The translations under genes were made by a program, and so were the position numbers. Under the pieces are notes generated by a model. That model saw only the letters and a list, made by a program, of their open reading frames with translations. It did not search any database and had not been told where the DNA came from. A stretch of 6,888 nucleotides of DNA from Chloroflexia bacterium (GTDB taxonomy: Bacteria > Chloroflexota > Chloroflexia > QHBQ01 > JADMIH01), in assembly GCA_025927935.1 (NCBI GenBank), contig JAICKM010000375.1:1-6888 (forward strand), in the 5' to 3' direction. Shown piece by piece: positions 1 through 6,302 of the stretch (position 1 is the stretch's first letter; each line of letters opens with the position of its first letter).

Positions 1-627
1 ATGGTCAAGCCGAAGTCCCTCAGCGACAGCATGGTCCTGTTGCGCACCGAACCCAAAGTCTGGCTGTTTAGCCTGTTCTATTTCTTGACCTTCGGCGGCT
101 TCGTGGCCTTCGCCAACTACCTGCCCAAGTTACTGGTCGACTGGTTCCAACTCGACAAGGGCGACGCCGGCCTGCGCGCCGCGGGGTTCACCGTCCTGGC
201 GACCCTGGCCCGGCCCGTGGGCGGCTGGCTTGCCGATAAGATCGGGGGCAACACAGTGTTGCGCGGCGTCTTCGCCGCCGGGCCGCTCGGCGCGCTGGCC
301 CTTGCCTGGCTGGCCGGCAGCCCCGATATAGTGCTGGCGACTATTCTGTTCCTGATCACGGCCGCCGGTCTTGGCCTGGGCAACGGCGCGGTCTTCAAGC
401 TGGTGGCCCAGTATTACCCGAAAAACACCGGCCTGGTTACGGGCATCGTCGGCTGCGCGGGCGGCCTGGGCGGGTTCTTCCCGCCGCTGGTGCTGGGGTA
501 CGTCAAGGACGCCACCAACAGCTACGCGCTCGGCTTCGTCTTTCTGGCGATAGTCGCGGCCATCTGCCTGGGGGTGCTGATCATGATGCACCGGCAGCAA
601 GCGGCGACCGCGACGAACCCGGTTTGA
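1..627 (+). CDS. narK: NarK-type nitrate/nitrite MFS transporter, C-terminal half (5'-partial)
   Basis: Inner-membrane transporter of the nitrate/nitrite porter (NNP) branch of the major facilitator superfamily, moving nitrate and/or nitrite. The visible 208 residues contain about six hydrophobic helices (roughly 22-43, 60-78, 87-105, 110-130, 143-166, 176-197), which correspond to helices 7-12 of a 12-helix protein. Three family marks are visible: the MFS loop motif RPVGGWLADKIGG at 71-83, GLGNGAVFKLV at 125-135, and the glycine-rich nitrate signature GIVGCAGGLGGFFPPLVLG at 148-166. Family members run about 400 residues or more, so the N-terminal half must lie before the window; the ATG at base 1 is most likely an internal methionine. 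A strong terminator follows the TGA, so this is the last gene of its transcript. Assignment to the NNP family is firm; nitrate uptake versus nitrite export cannot be decided here. Confidence 0.88.
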   Translation: MVKPKSLSDSMVLLRTEPKVWLFSLFYFLTFGGFVAFANYLPKLLVDWFQLDKGDAGLRAAGFTVLATLARPVGGWLADKIGGNTVLRGVFAAGPLGALALAWLAGSPDIVLATILFLITAAGLGLGNGAVFKLVAQYYPKNTGLVTGIVGCAGGLGGFFPPLVLGYVKDATNSYALGFVFLAIVAAICLGVLIMMHRQQAATATNPV

Positions 628-654
628 GCGTCGCGATCCGCTCCGTAAGGAAAA

Positions 655-686
655 GGGCGCCGTCCATGTGGGCGGCGCCCTTTTTT
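655..686 (+). terminator. Rho-independent terminator after the nitrate transporter
   Basis: Arms GGGCGCCG (655-662) and CGGCGCCC (673-680) pair perfectly. The stem can extend by a T-G wobble and two C-G pairs to an ATGT loop (666-669). Six T residues follow (681-686). Four A residues precede the stem (651-654), so it may also act weakly on the convergent TPR transcript arriving on the minus strand. Confidence 0.9.
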
Positions 687-702
687 ATCATTTGTTGCCG
701 CC

Positions 703-718
703 GGGCCGGCGCCGGCCC
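703..718. repeat. 16-bp perfect GC palindrome at the TPR gene stop codon
   Basis: GGGCCGGCGCCGGCCC equals its own reverse complement. It touches the TAG stop (718-720 on the minus strand) of the TPR gene. It could act as a 3' end structure for that transcript together with the hairpin at 655-680, but it has no T-run of its own. Confidence 0.5.
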
Positions 719-1950
719 TAATGCGCGACGCCGTTGAGCGCCGGGCGGGGCGTGCCGGTACGGGTTCGGCGGCGCTCCAGGTTCGTGGCAGGGGTGCGGG
801 TGAAGGCGGCCACCACCGGCGGTGTGTAGCCCACCGGCTCGCGGACTCCCACCGGCCTCGCGCTGCGATAGGCTTCTTCGTAGGCGCCGGCGGCCTCAGT
901 CGGGCAGCCCTTGCGCAGGGTGAACCCGGCATACGCAAACAACACCCGGCTGAGTAACTCGTGTTCGGGCGTGCCGGTGAGCAACGTGATCGCCTGAGTG
1001 TAGGCGTAGCGGGCCTGGTCGCTGTCTCCGCTCTTTTCGGCCAGGGCTGCCGTGCGGTTGAGCACTTCGGCCATCAGGGTCGGATCTTTCGTGCCGCGCG
1101 CGAGTTCTAACGCCTGCTGCATTTCCCCGTCGCCCGCCTGCGGATCGCCCCGCTCCAGCGCGACCTCGGCCAGCGCTTGGTGCGTGGCGATCTGCACCTC
1201 GACATCCTCGCCTGTCTCGTCCAGCGCCCGCCGTAACTGCCGCTCGGCCTCGTCGGCGTTGCCCAGCTTCAATAAAATCGCCGCGTAGTTGACCCGCAGC
1301 CGTGCCAGGCGGCTGCCGGTCGCGCTCTGCTCGCATACCTCGATAGCCCGCAGGGCATGTGCACGCGCCGGCTCGGCCTGCCCCGCGTTGAAATACGAAA
1401 GCGCGAGACCCCACTGGATGGCCGCCACCTGATCGGCTTCGGCCTCGGGCGGCAGTCGGCGGGCCGCTTCGCGGTAGGCTTCCCGCGCCTGGGCATAATC
1501 CCCCAGCAGCCAATAGTCGCTGCCCAGGTTGCTGTAGACCACCGCGCTAAAGGCGGGATCCTCGATGGTTTGCTCCTGGACGGCACGCAGGGCGGCGTGG
1601 TGGTATTCCAGGGCCATGGCCGGGCGATTCTGCTGATAATGGGCCCAGCCCATCAGGTTGGCAATGCGGGCGGCCAGGTCGCCGTTGTGCAACTGGGCGG
1701 CCAGCGCCGCCGCCCGGTCCAGGTCCGGCAAGGCTCGCCCCGCGTCCTCCCGTTGCAAATGTGCCAGCGCGCGCAGGTAATAAAAGCGCAATCGCTCCGG
1801 TAACTTCAGTTCATCCGGCTCCAGCGCCCGGAGTAAGCGTAGTCCTGTCTTGGTCCGTTTTCCTTCAACTTGCCGTTGTGCTTTCCTTAACGTCCCCGTG
1901 ACATCGACATACTCGTCCTTGTAGCTTTGCCGCGGTCCCAGGTCTCTCAT
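718..1950 (-). CDS. TPR-repeat protein of unknown function
   Basis: A 410-residue, probably cytoplasmic protein made almost wholly of tetratricopeptide-like helix pairs at roughly 34-41 residue spacing: about 93-126, 134-167, 174-207, 214-247, 252-286, 292-326 and 332-365. Typical TPR residues are visible, for example NLGSDYWLLGDYAQAREAYREA (141-162, read as two adjacent motifs) and AAILLKLGNADEAERQLRRA around 223-242. TPR arrays form a curved scaffold for protein binding; the partner here is unknown. Residues 1-50 are charged and show no HTH, NTPase or signal peptide; the tail (366-410) is Pro/Arg/Thr-rich and probably disordered. ATG 1950 is chosen because a GAGGGG Shine-Dalgarno-like stretch lies about 10 nt upstream and the frame is closed by a stop near 2002 without another start. 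It has its own promoter and runs convergent to the nitrate transporter. Long TPR proteins fused to HTH regulators are common; this one lacks such a domain, so a regulatory role is unproven. Confidence 0.85.
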   Translation of the reverse strand: MRDLGPRQSYKDEYVDVTGTLRKAQRQVEGKRTKTGLRLLRALEPDELKLPERLRFYYLRALAHLQREDAGRALPDLDRAAALAAQLHNGDLAARIANLMGWAHYQQNRPAMALEYHHAALRAVQEQTIEDPAFSAVVYSNLGSDYWLLGDYAQAREAYREAARRLPPEAEADQVAAIQWGLALSYFNAGQAEPARAHALRAIEVCEQSATGSRLARLRVNYAAILLKLGNADEAERQLRRALDETGEDVEVQIATHQALAEVALERGDPQAGDGEMQQALELARGTKDPTLMAEVLNRTAALAEKSGDSDQARYAYTQAITLLTGTPEHELLSRVLFAYAGFTLRKGCPTEAAGAYEEAYRSARPVGVREPVGYTPPVVAAFTRTPATNLERRRTRTGTPRPALNGVAH

Positions 1951-2004
1951 TGTCCCAATTCCCCTCGTCCTATGCTGTAATTGTGGTGTATTTGTTGTAT
2001 TTTA

Positions 2005-2028
2005 TGAAAGCGCCATACACTGCTTTCA
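2005..2028. promoter_or_regulatory. Inverted repeat TGAAAGC-N10-GCTTTCA in the TPR gene leader
   Basis: Perfect 7-bp arms at 2005-2011 and 2022-2028 separated by 10 bp; the arm centres are 17 bp apart. It lies about 20 nt downstream of the predicted start of transcription and about 55 nt before the ATG, so it may be an operator for a dimeric repressor or an RNA hairpin in the leader. No regulator is identified. Confidence 0.4.
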
Positions 2029-2029
2029 C

Positions 2030-2045
2030 CTGTATTTACTTACAG
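2030..2045. promoter_or_regulatory. SOS-box-like dyad CTGT-N8-ACAG
   Basis: CTGTATTTACTTACAG fits the gammaproteobacterial LexA pattern CTGT-N8-ACAG, with CTGTA/TACAG arms. It lies just downstream of the predicted transcription start (about 2049) of the TPR gene, where a repressor would block the promoter. LexA motifs differ between phyla, and the host here is unknown, so the resemblance may not mean LexA control. By rough count such an 8-fixed-base match would arise by chance about once in ten windows of this size. Confidence 0.3.
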
Positions 2046-2055
2046 TTTAAACGCC

Positions 2056-2084
2056 AGTATATCAGATGACCGATCAACCGTCAA
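2056..2084 (-). promoter_or_regulatory. Sigma70-type promoter of the TPR gene
   Basis: Read on the minus strand: -35 TTGACG (2079-2084), a 17-bp spacer, and -10 TATACT (2056-2061). Predicted transcription start is near 2049, giving an untranslated leader of about 100 nt before ATG 1950. The surroundings are much more AT-rich than the flanking genes. Three GTACTT repeats lie directly upstream and two dyads directly downstream. Confidence 0.75.
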
Positions 2085-2085
2085 G

Positions 2086-2136
2086 AGTACTTTTTGGCTA
2101 GCATCACGGTACTTTTGTCCCTGTATTGCAGTACTT
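2086..2136. repeat. Three GTACTT direct repeats with exact 22-bp period
   Basis: GTACTT begins at 2087, 2109 and 2131, each preceded by A or G. Two copies are followed by further T residues. The 22-bp period is about two helical turns, so the copies face the same side of the DNA. The array abuts the -35 box of the TPR promoter and runs into the last codons and stop of the HARE gene. It could bind an activator or repressor, but no known regulator motif is recognised. Confidence 0.45.
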
Positions 2137-3150
2137 AAGATCAGTATTCCAGCGCGCCAGCCCGATTACACCGCCGGCATATTTCACGAATCGCGATCCA
2201 CCAGCACTTGCCTGTTTGCGGCTAATCTCTCGGACAATCTGCGAATACATCGTCGCTTCGGGGGTGCGCCCGCGGCTTGCCAACAAGCCCAGGGCCAGGG
2301 CTTGCGCGGTAATGTCCCGGTAGTGCATGGGCCGCCCGCCCGCGTGGTGTGCCAGCACCTGCTCAGCGGCATCGGTGAACGACTGCGTCTGCCGGGGCGC
2401 GGGCGCTACCGTCGTCCCCGGCGGCGGCGCGGCGTTGGAAACCGGCGCGGCAGCGCGCGGGATCGTGTCCAGGAAGGCCGGGCCAGGAGAGGCTCGCAGG
2501 GTATCCGGGCGAAAAAATGCGTAGAACCACAGGAAAGCCGCGGATCGCCCGCCCTGAATCGGCAGCGCCAGGATGGACTCGATATTGACCTCAAAATAGC
2601 GATTGCCGGGGGCATCGCCCGCGTAGAGGCGCCAGCGCGCGCCGTCGGTCAGGATGCCCCAGGCCAGCCCGCCCTCGGTAAGCACGGCGCGCAACCCGTC
2701 CGCCGGGGCGGGTGCTCCGCTGTCCAGGGGCGTATCGAGTTGCGCGACCTTAATCACGGCATAGGCTTCGCGGTAGCGCCCGGCCCTGTCGTCCCGCGCG
2801 CGGCCGGCGGCGCGCGCCGCGGCGGCGCTGTCGCGGTAGAGGGTGAAATCGGGCCGCACAAGGGCGGGATCGGGCCGCCCCAGTAGCCGTTGCCCCGCGG
2901 CCACCACCCCGAAGATCTTATACACCCCGCGCACCAGGTCGTGCACCGGGTCGACGTTGTAGCTCATCGCCGGGCGCAGCAACAGCCACAACTTGGTAAT
3001 CGCTTCCAGCGCGCTGCCCGCCTGCTGCAACGTATAGCGTTCCGGCGCGATTCCCGGCCCCAGCGGCAGCGCAGGCGCCAGCGTCGCCAGATAGGCGGCG
3101 TCGAACAACCTATGATTTGCGATAAAAGGGGGCAGGCGGGGATCCGGCAT
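2104..3150 (-). CDS. Restriction-nuclease-like protein with C-terminal HARE-HTH domain; E-x-K motif apparently lost
   Basis: A 348-residue protein of two parts. Residues about 10-230 resemble the N-terminal nuclease-type region that precedes methylase domains in large type II (Eco57I-like) restriction enzymes: RPDFTLYRD (99-107), AVIKVAQLDTPLD (131-143), GLAWGILTDGARWRLY (161-176), YFEVNIESILAL (185-196) and FLWFYAFFRPD (206-216). Where relatives usually read E-A-K before the R-W-x-x-P-L-D-like stretch, this protein has K134-V-A136, so cleavage activity is doubtful although D101 remains. A Pro/Ala linker (231-256) leads to a HARE-HTH domain (256-334: SFTDAAEQVLAHH, PMHYRDITAQAL, GRTPEATMYSQI, SRFVKY, GLARW), a winged-helix type found on restriction enzymes and chromatin factors and predicted to sense modified DNA. 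There is no methylase domain. ATG 3150 has AGGAG 9 nt upstream. It lies 215 bp downstream of mcrC on the same strand, so it may share that transcript or use a weak promoter in the gap. The HARE call is firm, the nuclease-like call moderate. Confidence 0.75.
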   Translation of the reverse strand: MPDPRLPPFIANHRLFDAAYLATLAPALPLGPGIAPERYTLQQAGSALEAITKLWLLLRPAMSYNVDPVHDLVRGVYKIFGVVAAGQRLLGRPDPALVRPDFTLYRDSAAAARAAGRARDDRAGRYREAYAVIKVAQLDTPLDSGAPAPADGLRAVLTEGGLAWGILTDGARWRLYAGDAPGNRYFEVNIESILALPIQGGRSAAFLWFYAFFRPDTLRASPGPAFLDTIPRAAAPVSNAAPPPGTTVAPAPRQTQSFTDAAEQVLAHHAGGRPMHYRDITAQALALGLLASRGRTPEATMYSQIVREISRKQASAGGSRFVKYAGGVIGLARWNTDLKYCNTGTKVP

Positions 3151-3365
3151 GGCGAGAGTCTCCTATCGTGTGGGCATTGGCTGAACAGGATTCCAGTATG
3201 GGCAGTTCGCCCGAAAGTGGTTGGCAGCAGAACCTCGGATAGAGGGCTGCGCTCGCGCCTGAGCCAATGGCCAGGCGACCCAGAATAAGGCGATGGGTGC
3301 GGGTAAGCCTTACTCACTATATGCCGGACCATCTTTGAAAGATACGGCTACCGGATGAGATCGCT
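3151..3365 (-). promoter_or_regulatory. 215-bp gap upstream of the HARE gene; weak promoter signals only
   Basis: No gene is supported here. On the minus strand TATAGT (3316-3321) could be a -10 box, but no good -35 lies 16-18 bp upstream. A 13-bp palindrome ATCTTTGAAAGAT (3331-3343), flanked by GCCG and CGGC, follows mcrC without a T-run, so it is not a convincing terminator. CATTGGCT (3175-3182) and AGCCAATG (3262-3269) are inverted copies 79 bp apart. The HARE gene Shine-Dalgarno AGGAG lies just before its ATG. Confidence 0.3.
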
Positions 3366-4616
3366 TCAGCCCGGCTCCAGGGCAAGGCGGGCTACCTGCG
3401 CGGTCAACGCCGCGCAATGCCGCTCAAACTCGGCCACCGTGGGCGCGGCGAGGTTGAGCGTGGCGACGTGGAGCTGCTTCGGCGTGCCGCGCAGCCGCAA
3501 CTCCGTCTGCTCGGCGGCCTCGAACTGCGGATAGACCAGCACCCCCCGCCGCAACTGGTAGCGGTCCAGGTAGGCGCTGACCTGGTAGAGGTCGCGGCTC
3601 AGGTCGTGCTCAGCCCCTGCCGGGAGGCGGCGGTACTTGGCGTCGAGCACCAGCACGGGCGCCGGGCTGCCCGTGGGGTAGACCAGCACGTCGGGCCGGA
3701 TGCCCACACGCCGCGCCTCGTCCAGATAGTCGTGGCGCTGGGCCACCACGCGCAGGCCCGACGGCGCCAGCCCCGCCCGCAGCCGCGCCGTCACGAAACT
3801 CTCGAAGAGGCGCGGCATATCGACCAGAAACGAAGCGAAGGGGTGCGGCCCGGCCTGCTCGGCCAGCGTGAGGTGGTGCAAGGCCAGCCGGCAGAGGCCC
3901 AGCACCGGCGCGTAGGACGCGTTGAGCCGATGGATGCGGATGCGCGGCAGCAGGGCCAGGGCCTCCGCCCGGCTCAGGGGACTTACCTCGGCGAAGCGGG
4001 CCAGCAGCGCCCGCGCCCTGCGGGCCAGGGCCATCTCGCCCGCCGGTTGCAGCAGCGCGGGCAGCGCGCGCAGCGTCGCCGCGATCACCTGGTTCTCCGG
4101 TGTATCGGGCGTGAAAGCCGCATACGCGCAGACATGGCGATCCTTCAACTCACCGTGCCGCCGCAACTGCGCCGCCAGCACGATCCGCCCGCGCACGAAG
4201 GGCAAGTCTTCTTCGCGCAGGACATATCCCTGAAGCAACCCCACGCTGAGCAGGTGTTCGACTCGCTGCACAAGCATCGCCAGCACAAAGCTAAAGATCT
4301 CCGGGTTGGGGGCCAGGGCGGCGGGCGGCTGCTCGAAGCGCGCCAGGCGCGGCTCGGCGCTGAGCATGTAGAACAGGTTGGTCACGCCGACTTTGGGCCG
4401 GATCACCAGCATCTCGCCACCCGGCAGGCTGATCCGCCCGACATGCTGCCGCGCGGCGATGCGGTACACGCCCGGCTGCCCGGTGGCCGTGATCTCGATC
4501 TGGTTCGCGTAGCGGCTTTGCAGCATGGTGCGCGCGGCGGGCGCCAGGGGGGCTTCGACCGTCTCGAACTCTTGCAGCACGATCATGTCCGCCGCGCTGC
4601 TCTCGCGATCAGCCAT
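3366..4616 (-). CDS. mcrC: McrC-type nuclease subunit of a type IV restriction system
   Basis: McrC binds the McrB ring, stimulates its nucleotide hydrolysis and supplies the PD-(D/E)xK nuclease that cuts modified DNA. The 416 residues show the family order. The N-terminal domain has GRISLPGGEMLVIRPKVG (60-77) and LFYMLS (81-86), then LPFVRGRIVLAAQ (138-150) and DTPENQVI (171-178). The C-terminal nuclease has E272 in LFESF, D309 in IRPDV, D325-A-K327 in VLVLDAKYRR, and the trailing Q345-x3-Y349. All catalytic positions are intact, so activity is expected. Length is typical for the stand-alone family. ATG 4616 overlaps the mcrB stop within ATGGCTGA (8 nt), which implies translational coupling; the methionine at residue 11 is a possible alternative start. 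The gene lies in one transcript with mcrB and possibly with the HARE gene downstream. Confidence 0.9.
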   Translation of the reverse strand: MADRESSAADMIVLQEFETVEAPLAPAARTMLQSRYANQIEITATGQPGVYRIAARQHVGRISLPGGEMLVIRPKVGVTNLFYMLSAEPRLARFEQPPAALAPNPEIFSFVLAMLVQRVEHLLSVGLLQGYVLREEDLPFVRGRIVLAAQLRRHGELKDRHVCAYAAFTPDTPENQVIAATLRALPALLQPAGEMALARRARALLARFAEVSPLSRAEALALLPRIRIHRLNASYAPVLGLCRLALHHLTLAEQAGPHPFASFLVDMPRLFESFVTARLRAGLAPSGLRVVAQRHDYLDEARRVGIRPDVLVYPTGSPAPVLVLDAKYRRLPAGAEHDLSRDLYQVSAYLDRYQLRRGVLVYPQFEAAEQTELRLRGTPKQLHVATLNLAAPTVAEFERHCAALTAQVARLALEPG

Positions 4617-6267
4617 TCTCGCTATCCAGCGCGGCGGCGGCCTCGGCGAACAGCGCCGCGTACTCCTCCACCTCGCCCGCCGGGGGGATGAAGTACTCGG
4701 CGATCAGCGGGCGGATGGCCGTGCGCCACAGGCGGTCGAGCGTCGTCGCGGTCAGCGGGTCCAGCATGAAGTAGCTATGGCCCAGGCGGTGGTCCGGGTC
4801 GAGCGCGTCGCTCAGGTGGATGTTGACCTCGGCGAACAGGCGCAGCACAATCTCGCGGCTGCGCGGATCGGCGCTGTGCGCACGCAGCCAGCCGTCGAGC
4901 ACGGCGGCGTTCGGCTCGACCTCGACAAAGCGGAAGCGCCGGCGCAGCGCGTAATCCACCAGGGCCAGGCTCCTGTCCGCGCTGTTCATCGTGCCGATGA
5001 TGAGCAGGTTTTCGGGCACATAGAAGCTCTGCGGCCCCTGGCCCACCCCCGCCGAGACGGCCAGTTCCACGGTGCCCTGCGGCCCCCGGTATTCAAGAGC
5101 ATAGAGCAACTCGCCGAAGACGCGCGCCAGCGGCGCCCGGTTGATCTCGTCGATGATGAGCACGTAGTGGTGTTCAGGATCGCGCCGGGCGGCCAGGCAG
5201 AGCCGCACGAACAGCCCCGGCAACACGGCATAGGTCACATGCCCCCAGGCATCGACGCTCGGCTTCAAGCCCTCGATGAAATCCTCATACGTGGTCGCGG
5301 GGTGGAACTGCACCACCTGGACCCGCGTCGCGTCCGCAGCGGCCAGCACGGCCAGCCCTCGCGCCAGCCAGGTCTTGCCCGTGCCCGGCGGCCCGCTGAG
5401 CACGATCTGGCCGGTGTCTTCCAGCAACTCGCGCGCCTCTTCCAGCATGGACGCGGGTAGCCCGGTCAGCTCCTGGAGCGCCGCCAGGCTGCTGATCGCC
5501 GGTAGCGTGGGCGCGGGCGGCAGGGCGGGCGCCGGCGGCGCGTTGTACGCCGGCCCCGTTTCGCGCACCAGGCTTGGCCCGGCGCGCAGCGGTGTGACCT
5601 CCGCCAGCGGGCCGCTTTCCGGTTCGCCCAGCAGCGCCGCGCCCGAATCGATGGCCGCGAAGGGGCCGGCCAGTTCGGGGTTGCGTTCGACGATATGCGC
5701 TTGCAACGTGCGATACTCCGCCGGGCTGAGGTAGAAGAGCGTGCCACTGCTGCGCTGCTTCACCGGCTCGGCCTCGGCCAGTTCGGGCACGGCCTGGATC
5801 TCGTGCCAGGGCAGGGGATTGGGCACCTCGAAAGCGAACTGGACCTCGATGTGCAGCGTCTCGCGCGCCGGGCGGGCCGGCGTCTCCGCCGCGCCTGCCT
5901 CTAAAGAGGTATCGTCCGCTTCCTCCGTCTCCTCCGTCTCCGCTGCGGCGCGCGGGGCCTCTTTAGAGGCAGGCGCCACGCCATCCACCCGGCTGCCGCC
6001 CACGTGAGTCACGATGCCCACGGCCCGGATCGCCCGGTCGGGCCGCGCCACATAGAGCAGCACCGGGTCGCCCGTCTGGGCCGACTCGAAGTTGGCGCGC
6101 GGGCGGCCGCTGAACGTCGCCAGCCCGGCCCCGGCGAGCGATTGCCACTCCGGACGCCGTCGCCGCGTCGCGAGCCACCACGCGGTGCGTGTCACGGCGC
6201 GGTTAGCGGGCGCGGCCTCGGCAGACGCATCCTGGGCCGGGAGATCGGGGGCATCCATTGGGTTCAT
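4609..6267 (-). CDS. mcrB: EVE-domain McrB, AAA+ NTPase of a type IV restriction system
   Basis: Motor and modified-DNA sensor of an McrBC system. Counting from ATG 6267 (552 residues), the N-terminus is a split EVE (PUA-like) domain: TAWWLAT (28-34), FESAQTGDPVLLYVA (60-74) and AVGIVTHV (82-89), then, after an inserted acidic loop (about 95-135), LHIEVQFAF (138-146), PWHEIQ (153-158) and SSGTLFYLSPAEY (173-185). EVE domains bind modified cytosine. A Pro/Ala linker (230-260) leads to the AAA+ domain: Walker A GPPGTGKT (292-299), Walker B and family motif IIDEINRA (371-378), MNSADRS (427-433) matching the McrB MNTADRS signature, LRRRF (441-445) and RLGHSYFM (494-501). Start: the frame stays open to a TTG at 6309, but that codon lies at the -35 box of a good promoter whose predicted transcript begins at the A of ATG 6267; no Shine-Dalgarno is present, so a leaderless message is inferred. 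ATG 6258 is a further alternative. Its stop overlaps the mcrC start. Confidence 0.9.
   Translation of the reverse strand: MNPMDAPDLPAQDASAEAAPANRAVTRTAWWLATRRRRPEWQSLAGAGLATFSGRPRANFESAQTGDPVLLYVARPDRAIRAVGIVTHVGGSRVDGVAPASKEAPRAAAETEETEEADDTSLEAGAAETPARPARETLHIEVQFAFEVPNPLPWHEIQAVPELAEAEPVKQRSSGTLFYLSPAEYRTLQAHIVERNPELAGPFAAIDSGAALLGEPESGPLAEVTPLRAGPSLVRETGPAYNAPPAPALPPAPTLPAISSLAALQELTGLPASMLEEARELLEDTGQIVLSGPPGTGKTWLARGLAVLAAADATRVQVVQFHPATTYEDFIEGLKPSVDAWGHVTYAVLPGLFVRLCLAARRDPEHHYVLIIDEINRAPLARVFGELLYALEYRGPQGTVELAVSAGVGQGPQSFYVPENLLIIGTMNSADRSLALVDYALRRRFRFVEVEPNAAVLDGWLRAHSADPRSREIVLRLFAEVNIHLSDALDPDHRLGHSYFMLDPLTATTLDRLWRTAIRPLIAEYFIPPAGEVEEYAALFAEAAAALDSENG
5891..5976. repeat. Perfect 19-bp inverted repeat enclosing 48 bp, inside the EVE domain coding region
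   Basis: Arms GCGCCTGCCTCTAAAGAGG (5891-5909) and its exact reverse complement (5958-5976). On the coding strand it encodes McrB residues 98-126, beginning APASKEAP and ending TSLEAGA. This is the loop that separates the two halves of the EVE domain. Each arm contains its own near-palindrome (CCTCTAAAGAGG and CCTCTTTAGAGG). The shape resembles palindromic elements inserted in frame into bacterial genes, or a small terminal-inverted-repeat remnant; no target duplication is evident. Confidence 0.75.
5921..5940. repeat. 9-bp tandem repeat encoding Glu/Thr residues
   Basis: TCCTCCGTC occurs twice in tandem (5921-5929, 5930-5938) with a partial third copy. On the coding strand it gives the acidic stretch ETEETEE (residues 110-116) at the centre of the inverted-repeat segment. 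CGTCTCCGCTGCG at 5935-5947 is also a one-mismatch copy of 5881-5893. The copy number could vary by slippage without changing frame. Confidence 0.65.
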
Positions 6268-6273
6268 GTTGAC

Positions 6274-6302
6274 ATAATAGCATATTCCACGCCTATAAGC
6301 AA
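6274..6302 (-). promoter_or_regulatory. Promoter of the mcrBC operon (extended -10)
   Basis: Read on the minus strand: -35 TTGCTT (6297-6302), 17-bp spacer, -10 TATTAT (6274-6279), preceded by TGC, an extended -10 element. The seventh base after the -10 box is the A of ATG 6267, so the transcript is predicted to be leaderless. No operator dyad is evident within it. Confidence 0.65.

Noticed and set aside
1..627. ATG at base 1 as a true start of a short transporter
   Set aside because: Only six of the expected twelve helices are encoded and the first nitrate signature is missing, so the gene runs in from outside the window.
1357..1803. Plus-strand open frame opposite the TPR gene
   Set aside because: Antisense to clear TPR repeats; no family resemblance.
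2086..2136. GTACTT array as a CRISPR or plasmid iteron origin
   Set aside because: Repeats are only 6 bp, three copies, overlapping a gene end and a promoter, with no cas or rep gene; regulation fits better.
2302..2886. Plus-strand open frame (194 codons) opposite the HARE gene
   Set aside because: Gly/Arg-rich antisense frame; the minus-strand frame encodes recognisable HARE and nuclease-like motifs and has a good Shine-Dalgarno.
2964..3332. Minus-strand open frame (122 codons) crossing the mcrC-HARE gap
   Set aside because: It overlaps the N-terminus of the HARE gene in another frame, lacks a Shine-Dalgarno, and its sequence shows no domain.
3417..4691. Long plus-strand open frame (424 codons) opposite mcrC
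   Set aside because: It is Arg/Gln/His-rich with no domain, lies exactly antisense to a gene with intact McrC motifs, and is the expected by-product of high GC content.
4525..5460. Plus-strand open frame (311 codons) opposite the McrB AAA+ domain
   Set aside because: Antisense to Walker A, Walker B and MNSADRS coding; composition is low-complexity and no start signal is seen.
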